From: CBFGTV01 sp965652145
Lineage (GTDB): Bacteria; Bacillota; Clostridia; Peptostreptococcales; Natronincolaceae
DNA: 6,118 nt
Assembly: GCA_965652145.1 (NCBI GenBank)
Contig: CBFGTV010000123.1
Span: 1-6,118 of the forward strand
Direction: 5' to 3'
The notes under the pieces were generated by a model, which saw nothing but the letters and a program-made list of their open reading frames with translations, was not told where the DNA came from and made no database searches. Positions 1 through 6,056 of the stretch are shown here, in pieces; positions within the stretch are counted from its first letter, which is position 1; each line of letters opens with the position of its first letter. Position numbers and translations under genes: made by a program.

Positions 1-34
1 GTAGAGCGAACTCATCTTGTTCTTTTCGAGAAAT
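1..34 (-). other. Thiolase-like tail fused in frame to asnS; probable misjoin
   Basis: Codons at 2-34 read ISRKEQDEFAL. AsnRS proteins have at this point, directly after the segment FGAPHETxIAExxD, a stretch like KPVFITHYP. The observed residues instead match the conserved thiolase segment that follows NIAE in acetyl-CoA acetyltransferases (recalled clostridial form ISREEQDEFAL, 10 of 11 identical). Position 1 gives C as the first base of the next codon, which would fit the Arg (CGN) common there in thiolases. The switch point carries AEKFD (35-49), a word plausible in both proteins, so the joint needs only a short shared sequence. The family comparison is from memory and the tail is only 11 residues. 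An assembly chimera at a contig end is the simplest reading; a real rearrangement is possible. Confidence 0.7.
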
Positions 35-979
35 ATCAAATTTTTCAGCAATATAGGTTTCATGAGGAGCACCGAAGTCTTCCCCCCACTCAAATTCAAA
101 GCCTCCCTCTTGAAGCAGCTTAACTGCCTCGGTATAGGTAATTCTGGGGAAGGGAGCCTTAATTTTTTCTAGTAGCGTTGTATCTCTTTGAAGCCTTTTG
201 AGCTCTATCTTTTTATGCTGAAGAACTCTTTGTACGATATATTCCACCATTTGCTCCTGAATTTCCAGGTTCCCTTCAAAATCAACATAGGCCATTTCAG
301 GCTCCACCATCCAAAATTCGTTTAAGTGCTTTCTGGTTTTGGATTTTTCTGCCCGGAAAGTGGGCCCAAAGCTATAGACCTTGCCAAAGGCCATGGCGGC
401 GGCTTCGGCATAGAGCTGACCAGTTTGGGATAGGTACGCATTTTCACCAAAATAGTCGATCTCAAACAGCTCTGTGGTTCCTTCACAGGCAGCAGGGGTG
501 ATGATAGGCGGCTCTACCAGCACAAAACCCCTTTCGTGGAAGAAGGTTCTGATAGCCAGATTAATTTCGTCACGAATCCTTAATATGGCATTTTGCTTCG
601 GTGAACGCATCCATAGGTGTCGATGCTCCATTAGAAAATCAGTTCCATGCTCCTTTAAGGATATTGGATATCCTTCAAGGGCTATGTGGATTGGTTTGAC
701 AGACTTCACTAGTATTTCAAAGCCGCTGGGGGCCCTGTCATCCTTTTGAACCAGTCCTATTACTTCAATTGATGATTCCTGGGTTAATTTTTTGCATACC
801 TCAAAAACTGATTCTTCTACTTCTGCCTTTACCACAACCCCCTGTATAAAGCCGGAACCGTCTCTTATCTGTAAAAAATGTATTTTTCCGCTGGAGCGCT
901 TATTAAACAGCCAGCCCTGTATGGTCACTTCCTTGCCATCATGCTTTGCAATTTCCTCTATTGTTGTTAAAACTGCCAT
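1..979 (-). CDS. asnS: Asparaginyl-tRNA synthetase, 3' end missing (partial)
   Basis: Class II aminoacyl-tRNA synthetase that charges tRNA-Asn with asparagine in the cytoplasm. Only the first 326 codons are visible because the frame runs off the window; the family is usually about 460 residues. Residues 15 to about 100 form the anticodon-binding OB fold (GWLFNKRSSGKIHFLQIRDG). The catalytic domain follows, with CEGTTELF at 165-172, YLSQTGQLY at 182-190 and class II motif 2 at 205-227 (FRAEKSKTRKHLNEF, including the ATP-contacting arginine R209). Motif 3 would lie in the missing part. The ATG at 977-979 has GGAGGTG six bases upstream, at 986-992 approximately. The gene starts 26 nt after purB with no terminator between, so the two are probably co-transcribed. 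Oddity: through D315 (position 35) the protein follows AsnRS (DFGAPHET), but residues 316-326 do not; see the separate entry at 1-34. Confidence 0.95.
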   Translation of the reverse strand, partial: MAVLTTIEEIAKHDGKEVTIQGWLFNKRSSGKIHFLQIRDGSGFIQGVVVKAEVEESVFEVCKKLTQESSIEVIGLVQKDDRAPSGFEILVKSVKPIHIALEGYPISLKEHGTDFLMEHRHLWMRSPKQNAILRIRDEINLAIRTFFHERGFVLVEPPIITPAACEGTTELFEIDYFGENAYLSQTGQLYAEAAAMAFGKVYSFGPTFRAEKSKTRKHLNEFWMVEPEMAYVDFEGNLEIQEQMVEYIVQRVLQHKKIELKRLQRDTTLLEKIKAPFPRITYTEAVKLLQEGGFEFEWGEDFGAPHETYIAEKFDISRKEQDEFAL

Positions 980-1005
980 TTATGGCACCTCCATCTCTAT
1001 AATCA

Positions 1006-2439
1006 TTACACCTTTAAATCTACCTTAAGACCAAGCAGATTCTTATTTTCTTCTATAATGGGATGAATATACTCCTTTAGAAAGTCTTCTACCTGTTGGG
1101 GCGCTCTGCCGATAAAGTTTTTAGGATCAAGCAATTCGTCCAGCTGTTCCCTTGTTAGGTTAAAGTCTTGATCTTTCAGTATTCTTTCGATTAAATCATT
1201 GGGCCTGCCCTCGATTTTTACCTGCCGGGCGGCTTCCATGGAATGAAGTCTGATTTTTTCGTGAAGCTCCTGTCGGTCTCCCCCTTGTTTTACTGCCTCC
1301 ATTAAAATATTCTCTGTGGCCATAAAGGGGAGCTCGTTTTCAATGTGCTGTAGAATCATTTTTTCATAGACCACCAAACCACTACATACATTGATGGCAA
1401 TTTCCAAAATGGCATCTACTGCCATAAAGGCTTCAGGCAGGACAATTCTTCGGTTGGCAGAGTCATCAAGGGTTCTTTCAAACCACTGGACTGAAGCAGT
1501 CATAGCTGCATTTTGAGCTGCCGCCATAACATAGCGGGCCAAAGAAGCGATCCGTTCACTTCGCATGGGATTTCGCTTGTAGGCCATGGCCGAAGACCCT
1601 ATTTGCCCCTTTTCAAAGGGCTCTTCAATTTCCTTCATGCTTTGTAAAAGCCGTAGATCGTTGGTCATTTTATGTAGGCTTTGGGCAATGCCGCTTAATA
1701 CTGTTAATACCTCGTAATCCAGCTTTCTTGAATAGGTTTGTCCTGTTACAGGGAAGGTTTTTTCAAAGCCCATCTTGTTAGCCACTCTTTTTTCCAGCTC
1801 TTTGACCTTTTCATCATCATTTTCAAACAGCTTGTAGAAGCTGGCCTGGGTTCCGGTGGTTCCCTTAACGCCCCTTAACTTCATTCTATCCAATTGAAAT
1901 TCTAAATTTTCATAATCCATTAATAAATCCAACAGCCACAGGGTACCTCTTTTTCCCACTGTGGTCAATTGAGCCGGCTGAAAATGAGTAAAGCCCAGGG
2001 TAGGCAAGGCCCTATAGGTTTGGCAAAAATTCTCCAGCACGTGAAAAAGATTTACCATTTTCCCCTTAATCAGCCCTAGGGCATCTCGCATAATAATGAC
2101 GTCGGTGTTGTCACCTACATAGGCGCTGGTGGCCCCCAGATGGATGATTCCCTTGGCCTTGGGACACTGCTCGCCATAGGCATATACATGGGACATAACA
2201 TCGTGTCTTGTCTCCTTTTCACGCTGGATGGCCACCTCATAATTAATGTTTTTCTGATTGGCCTTTAACTCTGCGATTTGTTCGTCGGTAATGGGCAGTC
2301 CCAATTCCTTTTCGGCCTCTGCCAGGGCGATCCATAGCTTTCTCCAGGTGATAAACTTATTATCAGGAGAAAAAAGGTAGGTCATTTCCTGGCTGGCATA
2401 TCGTTCAATAAGGGGATTTTGGTAAATAGGCTTGTTCAA
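1006..2439 (-). CDS. purB: Adenylosuccinate lyase, human-like long type
   Basis: Purine biosynthesis enzyme of the fumarase/aspartase superfamily, cytoplasmic and normally a homotetramer. It releases fumarate from SAICAR and from adenylosuccinate. At 477 residues it is nearer the vertebrate enzyme (484) than the roughly 430-residue B. subtilis form, and long stretches recall human ADSL: RHDVMSH (78-84, conserved histidines), IIHLGATSAYVGDNTD (98-113), TLGFTHFQPAQLTTVGKR (147-164, catalytic H152), VKGTTGTQASF, QWFERTLDDSANRR (318-331) and LPFMATENI. The superfamily signature G-S-x2-M-x2-K-x-N is at 281-290 (GSSAMAYKRN), with the mobile-loop serine; Ala replaces the usual Pro after Met. Translation starts at TTG: AAGGAG lies 9 nt upstream, an in-frame TGA sits six codons upstream, and the next Met is residue 19, inside conserved sequence. 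It follows a terminator and precedes asnS by 26 nt. Confidence 0.97.
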   Translation of the reverse strand: MNKPIYQNPLIERYASQEMTYLFSPDNKFITWRKLWIALAEAEKELGLPITDEQIAELKANQKNINYEVAIQREKETRHDVMSHVYAYGEQCPKAKGIIHLGATSAYVGDNTDVIIMRDALGLIKGKMVNLFHVLENFCQTYRALPTLGFTHFQPAQLTTVGKRGTLWLLDLLMDYENLEFQLDRMKLRGVKGTTGTQASFYKLFENDDEKVKELEKRVANKMGFEKTFPVTGQTYSRKLDYEVLTVLSGIAQSLHKMTNDLRLLQSMKEIEEPFEKGQIGSSAMAYKRNPMRSERIASLARYVMAAAQNAAMTASVQWFERTLDDSANRRIVLPEAFMAVDAILEIAINVCSGLVVYEKMILQHIENELPFMATENILMEAVKQGGDRQELHEKIRLHSMEAARQVKIEGRPNDLIERILKDQDFNLTREQLDELLDPKNFIGRAPQQVEDFLKEYIHPIIEENKNLLGLKVDLKV

Positions 2440-2448
2440 TCGTTCCTT

Positions 2449-2454
2449 CTCCTT
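2449..2454 (-). promoter_or_regulatory. Ribosome binding site fixing the TTG start of purB
   Basis: AAGGAG on the minus strand, 9 nt before TTG at 2437-2439. No ATG or GTG in frame lies between the upstream in-frame stop and this TTG, so the site decides the start. Confidence 0.8.
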
Positions 2455-2484
2455 TCATTCCATATCGGGTTGCTTCAAATGATA

Positions 2485-2513
2485 TGTATAATAATGGGCT
2501 ATTTTTCAGGTAA
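2485..2513 (-). promoter_or_regulatory. Weak candidate SigA promoter for purB
   Basis: TTACCT (2508-2513) and TATACA (2485-2490) are separated by 17 nt, matching 3/6 and 4/6 of the consensus. The case rests mostly on position: it lies just after the aspartate aminotransferase terminator and before purB, where a promoter is expected. Other AT-rich alternatives such as TATCAT nearby are equally possible. No clear PurR box or purine riboswitch is visible in this 170-nt gap. Confidence 0.25.
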
Positions 2514-2528
2514 GGTTTTACTACTCAG

Positions 2529-2573
2529 AAAAGCCAGCAAACACAGCGTATACTTATACGTAAGGATGCTGGC
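2529..2573 (-). terminator. Two-tier rho-independent terminator after aspartate aminotransferase
   Basis: Outer arms GCCAGCA (2567-2573) and TGCTGGC (2533-2539) form a perfect 7-bp stem, followed on the minus strand by TTTTCT. Inside the loop is a second perfect hairpin: CGTATA, a 2-nt AG centre, TATACG (2547-2560). It starts 36 nt after the stop codon of the aminotransferase gene and separates it from purB. Confidence 0.8.
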
Positions 2574-2609
2574 CTGAATCTTTTTAACTGATAATTGCCC
2601 TTATATTTG

Positions 2610-3803
2610 CTATTGCTTTAACACCGCTTCAATTCTCTGAAGACCTTCCTTAATGTTCTCCATTGAATTCGCATAGGATAATCTTACATATTGATCTACG
2701 CCAAAGGCGATTCCCGGTACCACAGCCACATGGGCCTCATCCAGCAAAAGCTCTGACAAATCAAGGGAGTTGTTAATTTTTTTACCCTTTACAACCGTTC
2801 CTAATATTTTAGATATATTCATCATAACATAAAAGGCTCCCCTGGGGGGGATACATGACAGCCCCTCGATCTGATTGATCCGTTCAACCGTGTACTTTCT
2901 TCTTTCATCAAAGGCCAGTCTCATTGTTTCTACTGAGGAATTATCCCCTAAAAGGGCCTCTACACTGGCATATTGGGCAATGGTATTGGGATGGGAGGTG
3001 GCATGACTTTGGACATTCCCCATTATTTTCGCAATTTCACGGTTGGAAGCGGTATAGCCTACCCGCCAGCCAGTCATGGCATAGGCCTTTGACATTCCAT
3101 TAATCACAATGGTTTGGTCCTTAATTTCATCATTTAAGCTGGCAATACTGATATGCTCTGCTCCTTCATAAACCAGCTTTTCATAGATTTCATCAGAAAT
3201 TACAACAAAGCCATGGGTCACAGCCAGATCTGCAATTGCCTCTAATTCTGCCCTTGTATATAATGAGCCGGTGGGATTAGAGGGGGTGTTTAAGATTAAC
3301 GCCTTGGTTTTAGGGGTTATGGCTGCCTTTAGGCCCTCGGCCGTAAGCTTAAATTCATTTTCCTCTGTACACGCTACAAATACTGGCTCACCGCCTGAAA
3401 TTTTCACCAGCTCTACATAGCTTACCCAATAGGGTACTGGAATAATCACTTCATCCCCGGGATTGCAAAGGGCCTCCAGGGTATTATGCAGGGCCTGTTT
3501 AGCACCGTTGGTAATAATAATCTGCTCGGGAGTATAATCTAAATGATTGTCTTGCTTCAGCTTTACACATACGGCCTCCTTTAGCTTTGGGTATCCAGAA
3601 GCCGCTGTATACCGGGTAAAGCCTGCCCTCATTCCCTCTACTGCAGCTTGAATAATGTTTTCGGGAGTGTTAAAATCCGGTTCACCTACCCCGAAGCTGA
3701 TGACATTTAAACCCTGTGCCTTCATTTGCTTTGCCTTGGCATCAATAGCCAGGGTAACTGACGCTGCAATTTTTTGATTTTTCTCTGAAAGCTTGATTTT
3801 CAT
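2610..3803 (-). CDS. aspB: Class I (subgroup Ig) aspartate aminotransferase
   Basis: PLP enzyme exchanging the amino group between aspartate/2-oxoglutarate and oxaloacetate/glutamate in the cytoplasm; fold type I, normally a dimer. The 397 residues match the family length. Visible active-site elements: GVGEPDFNTP at 38-47, NGAKQAL at 99-105 (K102 corresponds to the lysine that binds the distal carboxylate in the Thermus enzyme), PYWVSY at 124-129 with the ring-stacking Trp, SNPTG at 175-179, SDEIYE at 203-208 (Asp to the pyridine nitrogen, Tyr to PLP oxygen), SKAYAMTGWRVGY at 238-250 with Schiff-base K239 and R247, and VRLSYA at 373-378 with the alpha-carboxylate arginine R374. These favour aspartate over other substrates, although broader use cannot be excluded. 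ATG at 3801-3803 has GGAGGG six nt upstream. In B. subtilis aspB directly precedes asnS; here purB lies between. It has its own candidate promoter and terminator. Confidence 0.93.
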   Translation of the reverse strand: MKIKLSEKNQKIAASVTLAIDAKAKQMKAQGLNVISFGVGEPDFNTPENIIQAAVEGMRAGFTRYTAASGYPKLKEAVCVKLKQDNHLDYTPEQIIITNGAKQALHNTLEALCNPGDEVIIPVPYWVSYVELVKISGGEPVFVACTEENEFKLTAEGLKAAITPKTKALILNTPSNPTGSLYTRAELEAIADLAVTHGFVVISDEIYEKLVYEGAEHISIASLNDEIKDQTIVINGMSKAYAMTGWRVGYTASNREIAKIMGNVQSHATSHPNTIAQYASVEALLGDNSSVETMRLAFDERRKYTVERINQIEGLSCIPPRGAFYVMMNISKILGTVVKGKKINNSLDLSELLLDEAHVAVVPGIAFGVDQYVRLSYANSMENIKEGLQRIEAVLKQ

Positions 3804-3869
3804 TGCAATCCCTCCGACACCATAGTTTCATTACCTATGTTATTGTTTTAAGGCTTCAATATCTATCTT

Positions 3870-3898
3870 ATTTTAACAAATTTTTCTGTTGATTTCTA
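3870..3898 (-). promoter_or_regulatory. Candidate SigA promoter of aspB
   Basis: TAGAAA (3893-3898, 4/6) and TAAAAT (3870-3875, 5/6) have the ideal 17-nt spacing in the AT-rich 140-nt gap between the PHP gene and aspB. The predicted transcript would start near 3863, giving a leader of about 60 nt before the ATG. I found no convincing terminator for the upstream gene, so read-through from it is also possible. Confidence 0.45.
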
Positions 3899-3943
3899 CA
3901 GGTAATTCAAACATTGTATGGATTTGAAAAAACTCGGGTCAGA

Positions 3944-4768
3944 CTACCTGGTTTTCAGGATGGCAGCGATGGAATCAATCGAAACCCCCTTGCTGCCTAG
4001 ATCGCCATGGTACCCCTCTTGATTGGGGGGATGATGAAAATCTGAACCACCGGTTATTAACAATCCCCTGCTTTGGGCCAGGCTTCTGTAGGCTTCGGTG
4101 GCCTCCTGTCCATTGTCGGGATGATAAACCTCGATGCCGTCGACTCCGTAATCCACCAGCTCCTTTAGGATTTCCTCTGATTCAATTAAACCGGGATGAG
4201 CTACCACAGCAAATCCCCCCACCTTCTTGATCAGATCAATGGCTCCATAGGGAGACAGCTTAAATCGTTCAACATAGGCCGGGCACCCCTTGGATAAATA
4301 CTGCTGAAAGGCTTCATAGGTATTTTTTACATAGCCCTTTTCCACCAGCACACCGGCAATATGGGGTCTGCCTAGAATTCCCTGGCCAGCAGCAGCCTTG
4401 ACCTCATCTATTGTGATGGATAACCCCAGGTCCCTTAATTTTTCCGTAATTTTAACGGCCCTCTGTACCCGTTGTTCTTTAAGGGTACGTAATACTTCCA
4501 TGAGTTCCTTGTCTTCATAATCTATCCTATACCCCAGGATGTGAATTTCTTCACCATTGATTTCTGTACTCAATTCAATACCGGGTATGACTATAAAATC
4601 CTTTTTTGTTTTTCCATATTTCAGGGCTTCCCCAATTCCTTCCACTGTATCATGATCTGTAATGGCAATGCCGGCTAAATCTCGCTTAACAGCCAAATCT
4701 ATAACCTGAGAGGGTGAATAGATGCCATCAGAGGCAGTGGTATGAACATGCATATCGATTTTTTTCAA
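3944..4768 (-). CDS. PHP-domain metal-dependent phosphoesterase (YciV/TrpH/RNase AM-like)
   Basis: Member of the PHP (polymerase and histidinol phosphatase) family, COG0613 type. Characterised relatives hydrolyse 3',5'-nucleoside bisphosphates or trim RNA 5' ends; the substrate here is not shown by sequence. With the TTG start the protein has 274 residues, typical for the family. Metal-binding residues are all present: HVH (H7, H9), D14, the DHD triad of ITDHDT (38-40), E65 of PGIELS, H76, H136 of GRPHIA, H191 of VVAHPG, and D243 and H245 of GGSDFHH. Residues about 85-180 are the helical insertion seen in YciV-type proteins. A longer start, ATG at 4783, would add MGGVI, but its own first codons contain the GGGAGG ribosome binding site that lies 7 nt before TTG at 4766-4768, so TTG is preferred. 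It has its own strong promoter, after the spoVS terminator. Confidence 0.9.
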   Translation of the reverse strand: MKKIDMHVHTTASDGIYSPSQVIDLAVKRDLAGIAITDHDTVEGIGEALKYGKTKKDFIVIPGIELSTEINGEEIHILGYRIDYEDKELMEVLRTLKEQRVQRAVKITEKLRDLGLSITIDEVKAAAGQGILGRPHIAGVLVEKGYVKNTYEAFQQYLSKGCPAYVERFKLSPYGAIDLIKKVGGFAVVAHPGLIESEEILKELVDYGVDGIEVYHPDNGQEATEAYRSLAQSRGLLITGGSDFHHPPNQEGYHGDLGSKGVSIDSIAAILKTR

Positions 4769-4775
4769 GATGACG

Positions 4776-4781
4776 CCTCCC
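4776..4781 (-). promoter_or_regulatory. Ribosome binding site fixing the TTG start of the PHP gene
   Basis: GGGAGG on the minus strand, 7 nt before TTG at 4766-4768. It overlaps the upstream ATG at 4781-4783, which itself is preceded only by AT-rich sequence without any Shine-Dalgarno match. Confidence 0.8.
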
Positions 4782-4804
4782 ATCTATAAAAGATACTATA
4801 TTTT

Positions 4805-4834
4805 ATTATAATTCTATTATTCCCCCCTTGTCAG
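4805..4834 (-). promoter_or_regulatory. SigA-type promoter of the PHP gene
   Basis: CTGACA (4829-4834, 5/6) and a perfect TATAAT (4805-4810) are 18 nt apart. The predicted start near 4798 leaves a leader of about 30 nt before the TTG start. The leader would be only about 15 nt, without a ribosome binding site, if the upstream ATG were used, which supports TTG. Confidence 0.7.
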
Positions 4835-4927
4835 CATCTATCTGTATTCTTATAATATATTCCTTTAATAAATAGAAGCCGTTATTTTAATTAACATATA
4901 TTATCAATATGCCTACGGAAACACCAT

Positions 4928-4961
4928 AAAAAAAAATCTACTAATTTCTTAGTAGATTTTT
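4928..4961 (-). terminator. Strong rho-independent terminator of spoVS
   Basis: On the minus strand a perfect 13-bp AU-rich stem (core AATCTACTAA / TTAGTAGATT) closes a GAAA tetraloop (4945-4948). A run of nine T (4936-4928) forms the end of the stem and the tail. It begins 13 nt after the spoVS stop codon. The rest of the gap to the PHP promoter (4835-4927) is AT-rich and holds nothing else I recognise. Confidence 0.9.
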
Positions 4962-4974
4962 ATGACTTTGTAGG

Positions 4975-5235
4975 CTATCTGGGCTCTACAATTAGCTTAA
5001 TTGCCGTTCTTTCTTCACCATCAATCTCAATATCTGTGAAGGCAGGAATACAGATCAAATCAAGGCCACTTGGTGCTACAAATCCTCGTGCAATTGCCAC
5101 TGCTTTAACTGCTTGATTTAGAGCGCCTGCTCCAATAGCTTGGATTTCAGCTGCCCCACGTTCCCTTAGAACGCCGGCCAACGCTCCAGCAACAGAGTTT
5201 GGATTTGATTTTGCTGATACTTTTAATACTTCCAT
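4975..5235 (-). CDS. spoVS: Stage V sporulation protein S
   Basis: Small protein of the SpoVS family (Alba-like nucleic-acid-binding fold), known in B. subtilis to be needed for spore coat assembly and to affect septation at stage V. The 86 residues equal the B. subtilis length, and the sequence is very similar to what I recall of that protein: VSAKSNPNSVAGALAG at 6-21, LRERGAAEIQAIGAGALNQA at 23-42, KAVAIARGFVAPSG at 44-57, LICIPAFTDIEIDGEERTAI at 60-79 and the terminal KLIVEPR. ATG at 5233-5235 follows AAGGGGGC with 8-nt spacing, a less usual Shine-Dalgarno than the GGAGG of neighbouring genes. It appears monocistronic: a SigH-like promoter lies upstream and a strong terminator 13 nt after the stop. 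SigH dependence fits the known control of spoVS in Bacillus. Confidence 0.97.
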   Translation of the reverse strand: MEVLKVSAKSNPNSVAGALAGVLRERGAAEIQAIGAGALNQAVKAVAIARGFVAPSGLDLICIPAFTDIEIDGEERTAIKLIVEPR

Positions 5236-5293
5236 TTAAGATGCCCCCTTTTGTAATCATCTGGTTTACTAGATTTTGGATACATTGTATATT

Positions 5294-5318
5294 ATTCTCC
5301 TTTTTTTGTTAAATACCT
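5294..5318 (-). promoter_or_regulatory. SigH-like promoter of spoVS
   Basis: AGGTATT (5312-5318), a 14-nt spacer and GAAT (5294-5297), with the flanks GC before AGG, GGA before GAAT and AA after it. The SigH consensus RnAGGAWWW-N11/12-RnnGAATWW is met except for T in place of the A of AGGA. The spacing and layout resemble the classic spoVG promoter. The predicted start near 5287 gives a leader of about 52 nt. Confidence 0.65.
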
Positions 5319-5341
5319 GCCATATTTTTAAAAATCTTTTT

Positions 5342-5366
5342 AAAAAAAGTAAATATTTACATTTTT
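5342..5366 (-). terminator. Weak AT-rich hairpin after the membrane protein gene
   Basis: It directly follows the TGA stop at 5367-5369. The minus strand has an A run, T, the perfect palindrome GTAAATATTTAC (5349-5360), then seven T. Pairing across the palindrome and A/T flanks could act as a terminator, but the stem is nearly all AU and the palindrome leaves little loop. The palindrome could instead be a binding site upstream of spoVS. Confidence 0.35.
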
Positions 5367-6017
5367 TCAATTTATACCAATAAATCGAAATAATTGTTCC
5401 GGGCTTACCACCATACAAATGGCTATAGCCATTACAATACCACCAGCCCAGAGCTCTAGCATTGCTTTTATAAAACCATACTTAACTGGCTCAAAGACCA
5501 ACCTTTCATTTAATTGTTCCATAATGACCTTAAACTCCGGCAGATCCCCCTGATTACTGACAGATAAACTGTAGCTGTTTTTTCTATAGGCTCCCTGCTT
5601 AAGGGATATGACTGAAGAAATATACTGATCTTCAAAGCTTATTTCGTAATGACCTTCTTTTTGCTCCAGGGAATGATTCAGCCTTTGTTGATTGAGCAGT
5701 TCACCAAGCTCACTGGTAAGATACTGGCCTTCAACGCCTTCTATGGTGTAACTGTCCTGGCTTACTTTCCATACCGCAATACAGGCCAGTATAATTATAG
5801 TTACGACAATAACAGTTAATTTGGGGGCATCAGTACCCTGTCCTTCTGTCTGAAATGAGTATATTGATCCGACAAAGGACAAGGCAGCGTTGAATAATGA
5901 AGACATTAAGGAAGATTGCGTAATTCTTTCTCCCTTTATAGACTTTAATCCTGACCTCGTAAAATCCAAGGCCAGAATGGCTAATAAGAGAGCATTAAAA
6001 TAAAGAACATAATCCAT
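5367..6017 (-). CDS. Uncharacterised membrane protein, four predicted membrane segments
   Basis: I do not recognise this 216-residue protein. Hydrophobic stretches suggest membrane segments at about 4-19 (VLYFNALLLAILALDF), 38-54 (weaker), 67-84 (LTVIVVTIIILACIAVW) and 183-204 (IKAMLELWAGGIVMAIAICM). Between segments 3 and 4 lies a soluble, charged domain of about 95 residues (86-180), rich in beta-prone stretches (GHYEISFEDQYISSVISL, NSYSLSVSN) and with no catalytic motif I can name. An even number of segments puts both termini on the same side; K22, K25, K28, R31 after segment 1 suggest that loop is cytoplasmic. ATG at 6015-6017 has GGGAGG 7 nt upstream. It stands alone between a terminator and a weak hairpin, behind a near-consensus SigH promoter and just upstream of spoVS, so a role at the onset of sporulation is plausible but inferred only from context. 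Confidence 0.85.
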   Translation of the reverse strand: MDYVLYFNALLLAILALDFTRSGLKSIKGERITQSSLMSSLFNAALSFVGSIYSFQTEGQGTDAPKLTVIVVTIIILACIAVWKVSQDSYTIEGVEGQYLTSELGELLNQQRLNHSLEQKEGHYEISFEDQYISSVISLKQGAYRKNSYSLSVSNQGDLPEFKVIMEQLNERLVFEPVKYGFIKAMLELWAGGIVMAIAICMVVSPEQLFRFIGIN

Positions 6018-6056
6018 GCTTTTTCCTCCCAGATCCGTTTCTCTACTATTAGCTCT

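Noticed and set aside
474..749. Open frame of 91 codons on the plus strand
   Set aside because: It lies wholly opposite the conserved asnS coding sequence, has no ribosome binding site, and its translation resembles nothing.
980..1005. T-box or other leader upstream of asnS
   Set aside because: The gap to purB is 26 nt and holds only stop codons and the asnS ribosome binding site, too short for a T-box.
792..1028. Open frame of 78 codons on the plus strand
   Set aside because: It is a shadow of the asnS 5' end and the purB 3' end, with no plausible ribosome binding site and low-complexity Ser/Thr/Ile-rich translation.
2440..2609. Small RNA or riboswitch in the aspB-purB gap
   Set aside because: Apart from the terminator hairpin no conserved purine, PRPP or ppGpp riboswitch core can be recognised by eye.
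3921..3960. Possible terminator after the PHP gene
   Set aside because: CCTG/CAGG around the stop codon makes only a 4-bp stem, and the TTTTTT run is some 20 nt further on, not directly after a stem.
5302..5318. Possible Rex-type site (TTGTTAA) near the spoVS promoter
   Set aside because: Only one half-site is present; the inverted partner TTAACAA at the required spacing is missing.
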